From assembly GCA_038523965.1 (NCBI GenBank), contig JBCBIX010000005.1, positions 1 to 62,995 of the forward strand: DNA of 62,995 bases, given 5' to 3'. The notes under the pieces were generated by a model. The model saw nothing but the letters and a program-made list of their open reading frames with translations, made no database searches and was not told where the DNA came from. The position numbers were made by a program, and so were the translations under genes. This DNA is from JAJRXG01 sp038523965. Its GTDB lineage: Bacteria > Bacteroidota > Bacteroidia > Chitinophagales > Saprospiraceae. Below, in pieces: positions 25,294 to 33,959 of this stretch. How positions within the stretch are numbered: the first letter of the stretch is position 1; each line of letters begins with the position of its first letter.

Positions 25294-27135
25294 TTATTCG
25301 ACGGTTACTGACTTCGCCAAGTTTCTCGGCTGATCCACATCACAACCTCTCATCACAGCGATATGATAGGAGAGTAGTTGCAAGGGAATTACAGATAGTA
25401 TTGGAGAAAGGGCTTCTTCTGTTTGTGGTATTTCGATAACGTAATCTGCTATGTTCTTGATCGTCTGATCACCTTGGTTGATAAGTGCGATAACAACTCC
25501 TTTTCGCGCCTTGACCTCCTCGATGTTACTGACAATCTTATCATAAGCGCTCACATTGGTCGCGATTACGATGACTGGCATGTACAAATCAATCAGGGCG
25601 ATTGGCCCGTGCTTCATCTCTGCGGCTGGATAACCCTCAGCATGGATGTAGGAGATTTCTTTGAGTTTAAGAGCTCCCTCTAAGGCAACAGGAAAATTGT
25701 AACCTCGGCCAAGATACAACGCATTATTGGCGCTCTTAATTTCCGACGCAATGTATCGGATCACGTCCTTTTGATCCAAGATAGAAGCTACTTGAGATGG
25801 GATCTCAGCCAGACTATCTATGAGCTGTTTATACCTTGTCTCAGAGAGCGTTCCGCGCTGGTATCCTAACTGAATCGCCATCTGACTCAAGACTGTTAAC
25901 TGTCCAGTAAAAGCTTTCGTTGATGCCACGCCAATCTCTGGTCCTGCATGGGTATATGAACCCGTGTCCGTGACCCTGGCAATACTCGATCCAACTACGT
26001 TTACTATGCCATAGGTCATCGCTCCTCGCTGCTTAGCCAGCTCCAAGGCAGCCAAGGTGTCAGCTGTCTCTCCTGACTGGGAAATAGCGATGACAATATC
26101 GTCCTCGTCCAAAATGGGATTGCGATATCTGAATTCAGAAGCATACTCTACCTCGCAGGGGATTCTCGCTAAATCTTCAAAGAGGTACTCTGCGATTAAC
26201 GCCGCATGCCATGAGGTGCCACAAGAGACAAAGATCAGTCTGCGAGCTCGTGAAAATCGTATGATGTGTTGCTTCAGACCACCTATAGACACCCAATATT
26301 CAGCTGCATTAAGTCTACCTCGCATGCCATCAGCGATGGTCTGAGGTTGTTGGTGGATTTCTTTGAGCATAAAGTGAGCATAGCCGTCCTTTTCTAACTC
26401 TTCCACTTTCATGTCGACCTGAGTAATCGCAGGCGTTACTTCCGTATCAGAGAGGTCAGAGATGCGATAGTCACCGTTTCTATGAACAGTTATTATCTGT
26501 TCGTCCTCTAAGAAGACAAACTGATTCGTATATCCAGCTATAGGAGTGACATCCGATGCTAAGAAAAACTCGTTTCCCCCAATCCCAAAGACCAATGGAC
26601 TACTTTTGCGCGCTGCATAGAGTACGTCCGGTTCTTGATCATCAATCATCACAATAGCATAAGCACCTTCGACTCGGTGAAGTACTTTTCTAAATGCCAT
26701 CTCAGTATTCAGACCAAGGTTTCTCTTGTAGTGCTCAACCAACATGACCACTACTTCTGTATCAGTGTCGCTACTGAAATTATACCCTTCTCCAATCAGG
26801 GCCTCTTTAAGAACCTGATGGTTCTCGATTATTCCGTTGTGTACGATACTGATCTGTCCGGACGGTGATATATGGGGATGTGCGTTCCGATCTGATGGAG
26901 GACCATGTGTGGCCCATCGCGTATGTCCTATTCCTATGGTAGATGAAAGGCTTTGTGTAGATACAGCCTTATCGAGGCGTTCGACTTTTCCTTCTTTCTT
27001 GACACTAACGAGTGAGCCGTGTTCGACCACGGATAGTCCTGCACTATCATAGCCTCGGTATTCTAATTTATACAGACCATCGAGGAGGACCGGAACTGCT
27101 TCACAGTGACCCACATAAGCTACTATACCACACAT
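25294..27135 (-). CDS. glmS: Glutamine--fructose-6-phosphate aminotransferase (isomerizing)
   Basis: The 613-residue enzyme makes glucosamine-6-phosphate from fructose-6-phosphate and glutamine, feeding UDP-GlcNAc synthesis. The N-terminal glutaminase begins with the catalytic Cys (MCGIVAYVGH) and contains GIGHTRWATHG. Two SIS domains follow (FVSCGTSWHAAL; AISQSGETADTLAAL; LGRGYNFPVALEGALKLKE), and the end PRNLAKSVTVE is the family terminus. It lies 18 bp after DUF4270 and 2 nt before DUF4290. I saw no glmS ribozyme upstream, as expected outside Firmicutes. Confidence 0.98.
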   Translation of the reverse strand: MCGIVAYVGHCEAVPVLLDGLYKLEYRGYDSAGLSVVEHGSLVSVKKEGKVERLDKAVSTQSLSSTIGIGHTRWATHGPPSDRNAHPHISPSGQISIVHNGIIENHQVLKEALIGEGYNFSSDTDTEVVVMLVEHYKRNLGLNTEMAFRKVLHRVEGAYAIVMIDDQEPDVLYAARKSSPLVFGIGGNEFFLASDVTPIAGYTNQFVFLEDEQIITVHRNGDYRISDLSDTEVTPAITQVDMKVEELEKDGYAHFMLKEIHQQPQTIADGMRGRLNAAEYWVSIGGLKQHIIRFSRARRLIFVSCGTSWHAALIAEYLFEDLARIPCEVEYASEFRYRNPILDEDDIVIAISQSGETADTLAALELAKQRGAMTYGIVNVVGSSIARVTDTGSYTHAGPEIGVASTKAFTGQLTVLSQMAIQLGYQRGTLSETRYKQLIDSLAEIPSQVASILDQKDVIRYIASEIKSANNALYLGRGYNFPVALEGALKLKEISYIHAEGYPAAEMKHGPIALIDLYMPVIVIATNVSAYDKIVSNIEEVKARKGVVIALINQGDQTIKNIADYVIEIPQTEEALSPILSVIPLQLLSYHIAVMRGCDVDQPRNLAKSVTVE

Positions 27136-27153
27136 AGGTAAATGCTAAGATGA

Positions 27154-28503
27154 TTACGGATTTGTGAACGTTACTTTGAGCTTCGCTGGAAAGACAGGGT
27201 GGTCTGGCCCTAAAAGAATGGCCGTCTCTGGTTGTTCGACTTCATCCAAAGGAGATAAATAGATGATTCCAGTTTCCTGGCCTTTAAGAATATCCTTCAC
27301 GTGTGTCGTGATATTCATCACATACTTGTCTACTCCGAGAGCCTCGTCCCGTTCTATGCTGCCTCCATATATTGCGCCAATCTGAGAATTAGCTCGGCCT
27401 GCCGTTACATCAACGATATCTTCCAGTATGCCGTCTGTTTCCTTCTGAAGACTCAGGATGATAGCCTCAGGATAGGAAGCGGTATCTCGGCTTCCCCTAT
27501 TGGCTACAAAGAATTCGATTGATGCATGATTGATCAAGGCATTTTCTAAGCGCTTGACATCTGAGATGTCGATCCTGGTTTTGACTCCGCCCATCCCCTT
27601 GACATACATCGGCTGCTCCCCTGTGGCTTCGAGATCAATGATATCCGAAATTGGACTACTGTCAACGTCATGCTCGAACTGCTTAAGCAACGGCTGTATC
27701 CCCCCGAATGGAAGGACGTGAGCCCTACTAATTCCGTCCTCATCCCTGTAATACATCAGAATGGAGCTGCGCTGTGATCCAAAAGTCGCTGGTGGTATCG
27801 ACACGGCAAATAGACCATTCTGAGAGGTGGCACTGACCCGTATCCCAGCAAACAGACTCTGCAACATATCCGTGTCTCCCAGATCCTCACCAGCATCAAA
27901 AAGCTCTTGCCCAAACTCCTGGTCCAGCGTCATAGTTAGAATGTAGGGGACAGCCAGAGTTGAATCAAAAACGTCCTCCACTCCGACAACCGGAACATTC
28001 ACGGAGTCAATATGTGATAGCGCAAATCTGCGCTCTGCGATCACTCCCTCGTCAAAAGCCAATACCTGGGTAGACAGGAAGCTATCATTTGGCACTTGTT
28101 CCGTGACACGGTGTATCGAAACATCAAAAAGTGGATTATCTCCTCCGTATAGAAAAGTCGAATCTATACTTAATGACAGAACTGCCGAATCAAAAACCGC
28201 CCCCTCAAAATCAGGAGTGCTCGCCGCAAACGGTGCCAATACAACAGAGGCCCGTGACTCTCCAAAGAGAGGGTCGTTTACTTGACCGACTAAATGCCGA
28301 TTAACTGTATAGTTCGAAGGGAAGTATGTTACGACTGGAAACGCGTCAACTGTCTGAGCTGACAGAACAAAGTCTTCTTCGAAGTCAATTGTTAAATCCT
28401 CGTCACCCAAAAGACCAGATCCTACGACGGTCTCCTCTGAACATGACGCGACAAAAAGTGCTACGAACACAAGTAGTGCCGATGAAAAGCAGTAAGATCT
28501 CAA
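27154..28503 (-). CDS. DUF4270 family lipoprotein
   Basis: The 449-residue protein starts with a lipoprotein signal (SSALLVFVALFVASCSEE) and continues as a beta-rich exported protein, with the DUF4270 start (GSGLLGDEDLTIDFEEDF; VDAFPVVTYFPSNYTVNRHL) and C-terminal part (YLSPLDEVEQPETAILLG). The family is specific to Bacteroidota, often encoded between a short glycogen-synthase-like gene and glmS exactly as here. The function is unknown, and an envelope role is inferred from the neighbours and the lipobox. Confidence 0.85.
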   Translation of the reverse strand: MRSYCFSSALLVFVALFVASCSEETVVGSGLLGDEDLTIDFEEDFVLSAQTVDAFPVVTYFPSNYTVNRHLVGQVNDPLFGESRASVVLAPFAASTPDFEGAVFDSAVLSLSIDSTFLYGGDNPLFDVSIHRVTEQVPNDSFLSTQVLAFDEGVIAERRFALSHIDSVNVPVVGVEDVFDSTLAVPYILTMTLDQEFGQELFDAGEDLGDTDMLQSLFAGIRVSATSQNGLFAVSIPPATFGSQRSSILMYYRDEDGISRAHVLPFGGIQPLLKQFEHDVDSSPISDIIDLEATGEQPMYVKGMGGVKTRIDISDVKRLENALINHASIEFFVANRGSRDTASYPEAIILSLQKETDGILEDIVDVTAGRANSQIGAIYGGSIERDEALGVDKYVMNITTHVKDILKGQETGIIYLSPLDEVEQPETAILLGPDHPVFPAKLKVTFTNP

Positions 28504-28521
28504 ATACGTAATGTTGACGTG

Positions 28522-29328
28522 TTACTCCTGTAGGAAACTTTGATAAAAGTCGAGGTACTCCACCAAGAACTCCTCATTGTTATGAGCGATCGAAGGCACC
28601 TCTGCGCTATCTAACGCAGCTTGAACGCCACCATCGTATGATTCGCTTCCTTTGATGATCGCATCAGCGTGCTTGATTGCGCCTTCATGAAGCGTGATAC
28701 GGTCTCCATCGTGATATGGTGCAAGGTCCTCTTCAGTCAGATTGTTAATCATGGCCTTTACCAAAAAGTCTTGGTTAAAGGTCTCTTCATAGGACTCCTT
28801 GTGCGCTGAATAAATCATGGTCGCATCCTGGAAAATGGGATCCGAACTATAAATTTTCTTGTGGTACATAGGGATAAGGCTTGTCATCCATCCACTACAG
28901 TGGATGATGTCTGGTGCCCAGCCGAACTTTTTGACGGTTTCCATAACTCCCTTGCAGAAGAAGACCATTCGGTCCGCATTATCCTCGAATGGTGCATCAT
29001 CTCCATCTTCAAAAATGAACTTGCGCTTAAAAAACTCCTCATTGTCTAAGAAATACACCTGCATGCGAGAACCAGGAAGAGAGGCAACCTTGATGATCAA
29101 CGGAAAATCATCGTCATCGACAATGATATTCATACCTGAGAGACGCACTACCTCATGAAGACGGTGCCTGCGCTCGTTAATCACCCCATATCTCGGCATC
29201 AGAACACGTACTTCGTAACCCTTGTTATAAGTATGTGGTGCAAGCTGATTGAGGATACCCGAGATCTCTGTGAGCACTGTGTACGGACTCATTTCTTGGG
29301 TGACGAACAGGACTCTCTTCTTACTCAT
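28522..29328 (-). CDS. Short glycogen/starch synthase-like protein (GT5 N-terminal half only)
   Basis: The 268-residue protein matches the N-terminal Rossmann domain of GT5 glycogen synthases: KRVLFVTQEMSPYTVLTEIS, KGYEVRVLMPRYGVINERR, and DIIHCSGWMTSLIPMYHKK. Complete GlgA is close to 480 residues. The C-terminal domain that binds the nucleotide sugar is absent, and the frame simply ends at FYQSFLQE. Bacteroidota often carry this short form at this position, so it is not a recent truncation. The N-terminal KxGG acceptor loop of true GlgA is also not obvious. Catalytic activity is doubtful. It is the first gene of the DUF4270-glmS-DUF4290-murA run. Confidence 0.82.
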   Translation of the reverse strand: MSKKRVLFVTQEMSPYTVLTEISGILNQLAPHTYNKGYEVRVLMPRYGVINERRHRLHEVVRLSGMNIIVDDDDFPLIIKVASLPGSRMQVYFLDNEEFFKRKFIFEDGDDAPFEDNADRMVFFCKGVMETVKKFGWAPDIIHCSGWMTSLIPMYHKKIYSSDPIFQDATMIYSAHKESYEETFNQDFLVKAMINNLTEEDLAPYHDGDRITLHEGAIKHADAIIKGSESYDGGVQAALDSAEVPSIAHNNEEFLVEYLDFYQSFLQE

Positions 29329-29508
29329 AGGAACTGCTTTCTCAAATAGGGCTGCAAAGATAGCACATTTTAAAAAGGAGCCGTTGAAGCTCCGCCGGTC
29401 TAACTCGTTGCTAATGAATACGTTAGTCGAGTTATCCAGTGGTTAGTCTATGTCCTCGGTATTCCTCAATCGGCTTATCTCTATCTTTCCGCCGACAACT
29501 CCTGTCTT

Positions 29509-30051
29509 ATGATCTTGGACCTTATCGCCGCAGTTATCATCACCTATGGTTTCTACCGAGGATACACGAATGGTTTGATCGACACTGTTGTAGATATTTT
29601 CAGCATCCTCATAGGTGCTGTAATTGCCCTGAAGTTCTCTCCCTATCTCATCGACTATATCCAAAAAGTCGTTCACATCAACCCCGCCTTTGAGTTCATC
29701 CTTGGTTTCTTATTACTTTTCTTCGGTGTGATTTTTCTTCTTCGCTTCATTGGAGATCGCATGGAAGGCCTGCTGAAGGCCGCAAAAGTCAACTTCTTAA
29801 ATCAGCTTGCTGGCGGAGCTCTTCTCGGCGGAGTGTTCGCCATACTCATCGGTATGGGCTTCCTGATGCTAACTAATCTTGGCATACTTAACTCCAGTTA
29901 CGCCGCCGAATCCACACTCTACGATACGCTTATCCGATTCTCTCAGGAAAGCGACTGGCTACTAAATGCCTTCAAAAAACTTTTCGCCGACTTCTGGGAG
30001 AAATTCATGTCGACTATAGACTCTGTCAAAAGCAACATCGACTCCAAGTAG
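29509..30051 (+). CDS. CvpA family membrane protein
   Basis: The 180-residue inner-membrane protein has the CvpA layout of four hydrophobic segments (ILDLIAAVIITYGFYRGYTN; VVDIFSILIGAVIAL; FILGFLLLFFGVIFLL; LAGGALLGGVFAILIGMGFL), with the family motif GxxxGxxxGxxxxxxDxxxxxxG recognisable at the start. E. coli CvpA is linked to colicin V release and stress resistance, but its molecular role is not settled. It is divergent from the glycogen-synthase-like operon and 91 bp upstream of a ferredoxin gene. Confidence 0.85.
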   Translation: MILDLIAAVIITYGFYRGYTNGLIDTVVDIFSILIGAVIALKFSPYLIDYIQKVVHINPAFEFILGFLLLFFGVIFLLRFIGDRMEGLLKAAKVNFLNQLAGGALLGGVFAILIGMGFLMLTNLGILNSSYAAESTLYDTLIRFSQESDWLLNAFKKLFADFWEKFMSTIDSVKSNIDSK

Positions 30052-30142
30052 GAGGTATTTGCCTTGATTCCTGATTATGCATCAGGATAAATGATTCTCG
30101 GTAGGGAATTATTTTCACGTCTCTTTACCGAAACATTCACGT

Positions 30143-30472
30143 ATGGCAGATGATATCATCTCAATCAAAGTCATCGATCGAGAAGGGCAGTCACATGACA
30201 TCGAGGCTCCAACTGATATGAATTTTAATCTAATGGAGATCTGTCGTGCCTCTGATCTTGACGTCGAAGGTACCTGCGGAGGGATGGCTCTATGTGCATC
30301 CTGCCATGTTTATGTTCGGTCCAGGCACGATCTACCTAAACCGTCAGATGACGAAGAGGATATGTTAGATCAGGCGTTCTTTGTAGAAGACAACAGCCGC
30401 TTAGGTTGCCAGATCCCTATATCATCTGTAATAGATGGCCTCGAGGTGGAGCTCGCTCCAGTCGGAGATTAA
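30143..30472 (+). CDS. Adrenodoxin-type [2Fe-2S] ferredoxin
   Basis: The 109-residue cytoplasmic electron carrier has the cluster ligands in CGGMALCASCHVYV (C-x5-C-x2-C) and a fourth Cys in SRLGCQI, as in adrenodoxin-like ferredoxins. The DEEDMLDQAF segment corresponds to the acidic partner-binding region. Its end lies 61 bp from the convergent end of nqrF, whose own N-terminal ferredoxin domain is of the same general type. The partner oxidoreductase is not evident in the window. Confidence 0.92.
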   Translation: MADDIISIKVIDREGQSHDIEAPTDMNFNLMEICRASDLDVEGTCGGMALCASCHVYVRSRHDLPKPSDDEEDMLDQAFFVEDNSRLGCQIPISSVIDGLEVELAPVGD

Positions 30473-30508
30473 AACAAAAAAAGCCAGCCCAATTAAATGG
30501 ACTGACTT
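30471..30508 (-). terminator. Intrinsic terminator of the nqr operon
   Basis: On the minus strand AAGTCAGTCC (30508-30499) pairs with GGGCTGGCTT (30490-30481) through ten base pairs, two of them G-T, over an 8-nt loop, and is followed by TTTTTTTGTTTT. Read on the plus strand the two G-T pairs become C-A mismatches and no T-run follows, so it should work only for nqrF. Confidence 0.8.
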
Positions 30509-30532
30509 ATTCCTTATCGAGGATGAGTTTCT

Positions 30533-31840
30533 CTATCCTCCAAAATCATCAAAAGAAATATTCTCTTCTGGAACTCCCAATCTATCCAGGGTCTTAAGGA
30601 CTGATTGATTCATCATCGGAGGCCCACAGAAATAATATTCGATTTCCTCAGGTTCCGGATGATTCTGCAAATATTCATCATGACATACTTGCATGATGTA
30701 CCCTTTAAACCCATCGCCCGCATCATCAATATTTTCCTTGACCTGCCAATTATCCTCAGGGAGAGGGTTATCGAGCGCGACGTAAAATTTAAAATTGGGA
30801 AACTGCTTCTCTATCTCTCGAAACTGCTCGATGTAGAATAACTCTCTTTTCGTTCTTCCCCCATACCAATACGACACCTTGCGATTTGTATTCTTAACCG
30901 TCTCGAACATATGGAACAGATGTGATCTCAAAGGTGCCATTCCGGCTCCACCTCCGATATAGACCATTTCTTTCTGCGTTTCCTTAATGAAGAACTCTCC
31001 ATATGGTCCTGAGATCGTACACTTATCACCTGGCTTTAACCCAAAGACATAAGATGAACAGACTCCTGGGTTGACATCCATCCAACCACCTTTAGCTCTA
31101 TCAAACGGTGGTGTTGCAATACGGATATTCAACTTGATGATATTACCCTCTGCTGGATGGTTGGCCATAGAATAGGCTCGAAACTGAGGTTCGTCGTTTA
31201 CCATCTTAAGGTCCCAGAGCTTGAATTTGTCCCACTCGGACTGAAACTTATCAGGTGAATCATGAAATTCGGGATGTGCCGTGATGTCCATATCCTTGAA
31301 GTCAACGGTCACCTCTGGAACGTCGATCTGGATATAACCGCCCGGTTCGAAGTCTAACGACTCCCCTTCAGGTAGCTTCACTACAAACTCTTTAATAAAA
31401 GAGGCAACGTTATAGTTAGAAACTACTTCGCATTCCCACTTCTTGATACCAAACACCTCTTCAGGTACCCGAACTTCCATATCCTCTCGCACCTTGACTT
31501 GACAGGCAAGACGCTTGTTCTCAGCTGCCTCCTTTCGGCTCAAGTGGTTCATCTCCGTTGGCAGTACTTCTCCGCCTCCTGCATCAACATGACACTCACA
31601 CATAGCACACGTGCCTCCACCTCCACACGCTGAGGGTAAAAAGACATTGCGATCCGATAATGCCGACAAAAGCGAACTACCTGGCTTAGCCAGAATAGGG
31701 TTTGATGCATCTCCATTAACAACGATCTGTACATCACCCTGGGGAACTAATCTCTTATTAGCAAAGAGCAGCATGTATGCCAACCCCGTAATCACAGTGG
31801 TAAAAACTGCGACTGCCATTAACACGAATACGATCTCCAT
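30533..31840 (-). CDS. nqrF: Na+-translocating NADH:quinone reductase subunit F
   Basis: The 435-residue subunit is the NADH entry point of the Na+ pump. An N-terminal helix (IVFVLMAVAVFTTVITGLAYM) anchors it in the membrane. The [2Fe-2S] ligands are in SACGGGGTCAMCECHV. The FAD-binding part includes RAYSMANHP, and the NADH-binding part includes VYIGGGAGMAPLRSHLF and YYFCGPPMM. The C-terminus (ISFDDFGG) is the family's typical end. It is the last gene of the operon and is followed by a strong minus-strand terminator. Confidence 0.98.
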   Translation of the reverse strand: MEIVFVLMAVAVFTTVITGLAYMLLFANKRLVPQGDVQIVVNGDASNPILAKPGSSLLSALSDRNVFLPSACGGGGTCAMCECHVDAGGGEVLPTEMNHLSRKEAAENKRLACQVKVREDMEVRVPEEVFGIKKWECEVVSNYNVASFIKEFVVKLPEGESLDFEPGGYIQIDVPEVTVDFKDMDITAHPEFHDSPDKFQSEWDKFKLWDLKMVNDEPQFRAYSMANHPAEGNIIKLNIRIATPPFDRAKGGWMDVNPGVCSSYVFGLKPGDKCTISGPYGEFFIKETQKEMVYIGGGAGMAPLRSHLFHMFETVKNTNRKVSYWYGGRTKRELFYIEQFREIEKQFPNFKFYVALDNPLPEDNWQVKENIDDAGDGFKGYIMQVCHDEYLQNHPEPEEIEYYFCGPPMMNQSVLKTLDRLGVPEENISFDDFGG

Positions 31841-31898
31841 GATTTCTTTTTTACTGGTTGCTGTTCAAAATAGAAGTCAAAGTCAGTATTTCGGTTTA

Positions 31899-32498
31899 TT
31901 AGAATGCGGCTGGATCAATACCGAGAAGGCTCAAAAAAGCCATACCCATCAATCCAGTCAACAAAAACGCCATACCCAAGCCTCGTAGAGGCGCCGGCAC
32001 TGCGGAATATTTAATTTTTTCTCTGATGGCTGCTAAAGCCACAATGGCCAAAAACCACCCAAAACCACCTCCCAATCCAAAGGCAACCGACTCTCCAAAA
32101 TTGTACTCTCGCGCAACCATAAAGAGAGATCCTCCCAGAATCGCACAATTCACTGTAATCAATGGTAAAAAGATACCTAATGAGTTATAGAGAGATGGAC
32201 TGTACTTCTCAATCACCATTTCAACCAATTGCACCATAGACGCAATAACCGCGATGAATAAGATAAATCGTAAAAAGGTTAGGTCCTGACCAAGGATACC
32301 CCCTTCGTCCAATAGATAGGTGTTAATCAGCCAGTTTACAGGCATCGTCACTCCGAGTACGAAGATCACTGCAAGTCCTAAACCAAAAGCCGTCTTCAGC
32401 GTCTTTGACACCGCCAAAAAGGAACACATACCCAAGAAATAGGCAAGGATGAGGTTTTCTATAAAGGCCGCCTTGATGAATATATTCGCTAAATCCAT
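31899..32498 (-). CDS. nqrE: Na+-translocating NADH:quinone reductase subunit E
   Basis: The 199-residue inner-membrane subunit with six helices is homologous to NqrD and RnfA. It contributes to the Na+ path and, in recent structures, shares with NqrD an iron centre bound by Cys residues in the membrane. Seen here: ENLILAYFLGMCSFLAVSKT with the conserved Cys, and TVNCAILGGSLFMVARE with the second conserved Cys. The length matches the family. It lies 12 bp after nqrD and 58 bp before nqrF. Confidence 0.97.
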   Translation of the reverse strand: MDLANIFIKAAFIENLILAYFLGMCSFLAVSKTLKTAFGLGLAVIFVLGVTMPVNWLINTYLLDEGGILGQDLTFLRFILFIAVIASMVQLVEMVIEKYSPSLYNSLGIFLPLITVNCAILGGSLFMVAREYNFGESVAFGLGGGFGWFLAIVALAAIREKIKYSAVPAPLRGLGMAFLLTGLMGMAFLSLLGIDPAAF

Positions 32499-32510
32499 GG
32501 TATCTGATAC

Positions 32511-33206
32511 TTACGAGACGTCTACTAATTTGGTATTCCACGCTCGGTGGATCCAGATGAAAATCGCAATCAAAAACATTGCGGAGGCCGGCAAAACCAT
32601 AAGATTATTATTCTGATACCAACCAAGTAGCCAAGAGCCAGAGGTATTCAAGAGATACTCATCTGTCGGACCCAAGATTTTGAAGCCAAAAAGGCTCCCT
32701 TTACCAAACAGCTCTCTAAAGAATGCCACAGCGATAAGTATAACCCCATAGCCTACTCCATTTCCTACGCCATCCAAGAAGGACTTCCACGGTGTATTGG
32801 CCATCGCGAATGCTTCCAATCGGCCCATGACTATACAGTTTGTGATAATCAAACCGATGTAGACGGACAGCTGCTTATAGACTGTATAGTCCAGTGCCTT
32901 CAAGGTTAACTCAACCACGGTCACCAGCGTGGCTATAATCACTAACTGGACAATCATCCTGACTTGCTTCGGGATATGATTGCGGAGCAATGATGTGATC
33001 AAATTCGAAAACGCACAAACAAAGATCACCGCCACTGATATCACTATCGACGGTATCAAAAGCGTCGTTACTGCCAATGCACTACAGATCCCTAATACCT
33101 GTACTGTGATCGGATTATTATCATTGAGCGGATCCGTGAGAAGCTTGCGCTCCTTTTTGCCAAACGCAAATACGGGTTCCTTCTTCTCAACTGCTACTTC
33201 AGCCAT
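32511..33206 (-). CDS. nqrD: Na+-translocating NADH:quinone reductase subunit D
   Basis: The 231-residue membrane subunit is paired with NqrE. Conserved Cys-containing helices are visible in VQVLGICSALAVTT and GLIITNCIVMGRLEAFAMAN. The N-terminus is about 20 residues longer than in enterobacterial NqrD and is charged (AEVAVEKKEPVFAFGKKERK), as is common in Bacteroidota. Its ATG follows the nqrC TAA directly. Confidence 0.96.
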   Translation of the reverse strand: MAEVAVEKKEPVFAFGKKERKLLTDPLNDNNPITVQVLGICSALAVTTLLIPSIVISVAVIFVCAFSNLITSLLRNHIPKQVRMIVQLVIIATLVTVVELTLKALDYTVYKQLSVYIGLIITNCIVMGRLEAFAMANTPWKSFLDGVGNGVGYGVILIAVAFFRELFGKGSLFGFKILGPTDEYLLNTSGSWLLGWYQNNNLMVLPASAMFLIAIFIWIHRAWNTKLVDVS

Positions 33207-33959
33207 TTAGGATTTCTTTTCCGTTTCGAAATAAGGGAGATAATACTTGATACCGTCATATAGCATATCCGATACCCCGTCTCCCGTCACAGTCGCTCCC
33301 GAGATACCATCCACTTCATAAGCGGGATTACGAACACCCCCTTTTTTTACCACCACTGAGGTGTAGTTACCTGCCTGATCATAAAGCTTCTTGCCTTGGA
33401 ACTGTCTTGCGAATCCAGGGTCATCCTTGATCTCGGCACCCAAACCAGCGGTTTCTCCTTGATGATCAAACGAAGCTCCGACGACAGTCTGAAAATCATC
33501 TTTCAGAGCGATATTTCCCCAAATCTCATCCCACAGTCCATTACCACGGACACTGATGATGTACGTTTTCTCGCCACCATCATCATATGTGAAGACAGGA
33601 AAGATGCGTTCCTCGGCAGGCTTCTTCTTCTCCTTTTTCATATCTATATGCTCCGCCATTCCACCCTTGTATCCACGTGCCTCGACTTGATCAGCCGTGA
33701 CAGGGTTTCCGTTATAATCGACTACGTCCTGGGTAATGCTCTGATCGAAGATCGAGAGGACCTCATCATCTGGGAGCTTGTTAGCCTTGACTCCGTCTCC
33801 GAGTTTGGTCTCTATCGCAGCCAGAACAGCTTTCTTGTTGAATATCGCCTCATTTTGTTTGTGAATCGATCGTAATGACGATGTCATAACTGCAAGGATT
33901 CCAGCCACGATGACGGTCATCGCAACCACAAACAAGTAGATATACCTTGTACTACGCAC
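33207..33959 (-). CDS. nqrC: Na+-translocating NADH:quinone reductase subunit C
   Basis: The 250-residue subunit is anchored by one helix (YIYLFVVAMTVIVAGILAV) with a large periplasmic domain carrying covalent FMN. The flavinylation site is the Thr of SGAT in VDGISGATVTGDGV near the C-terminus. I chose the GTG at 33959, which overlaps the end of nqrB by 8 nt and puts Arg-Ser-Thr before the helix. The frame is open further upstream to 34016, but that part lies inside nqrB. FMN attachment needs an ApbE-type transferase, which is not in the window. Confidence 0.95.
   Translation of the reverse strand: MRSTRYIYLFVVAMTVIVAGILAVMTSSLRSIHKQNEAIFNKKAVLAAIETKLGDGVKANKLPDDEVLSIFDQSITQDVVDYNGNPVTADQVEARGYKGGMAEHIDMKKEKKKPAEERIFPVFTYDDGGEKTYIISVRGNGLWDEIWGNIALKDDFQTVVGASFDHQGETAGLGAEIKDDPGFARQFQGKKLYDQAGNYTSVVVKKGGVRNPAYEVDGISGATVTGDGVSDMLYDGIKYYLPYFETEKKS

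Noticed and set aside
27136..27153. glmS ribozyme before glmS
   Set aside because: The gap to the upstream gene is only 18 bp, too short for the ribozyme.
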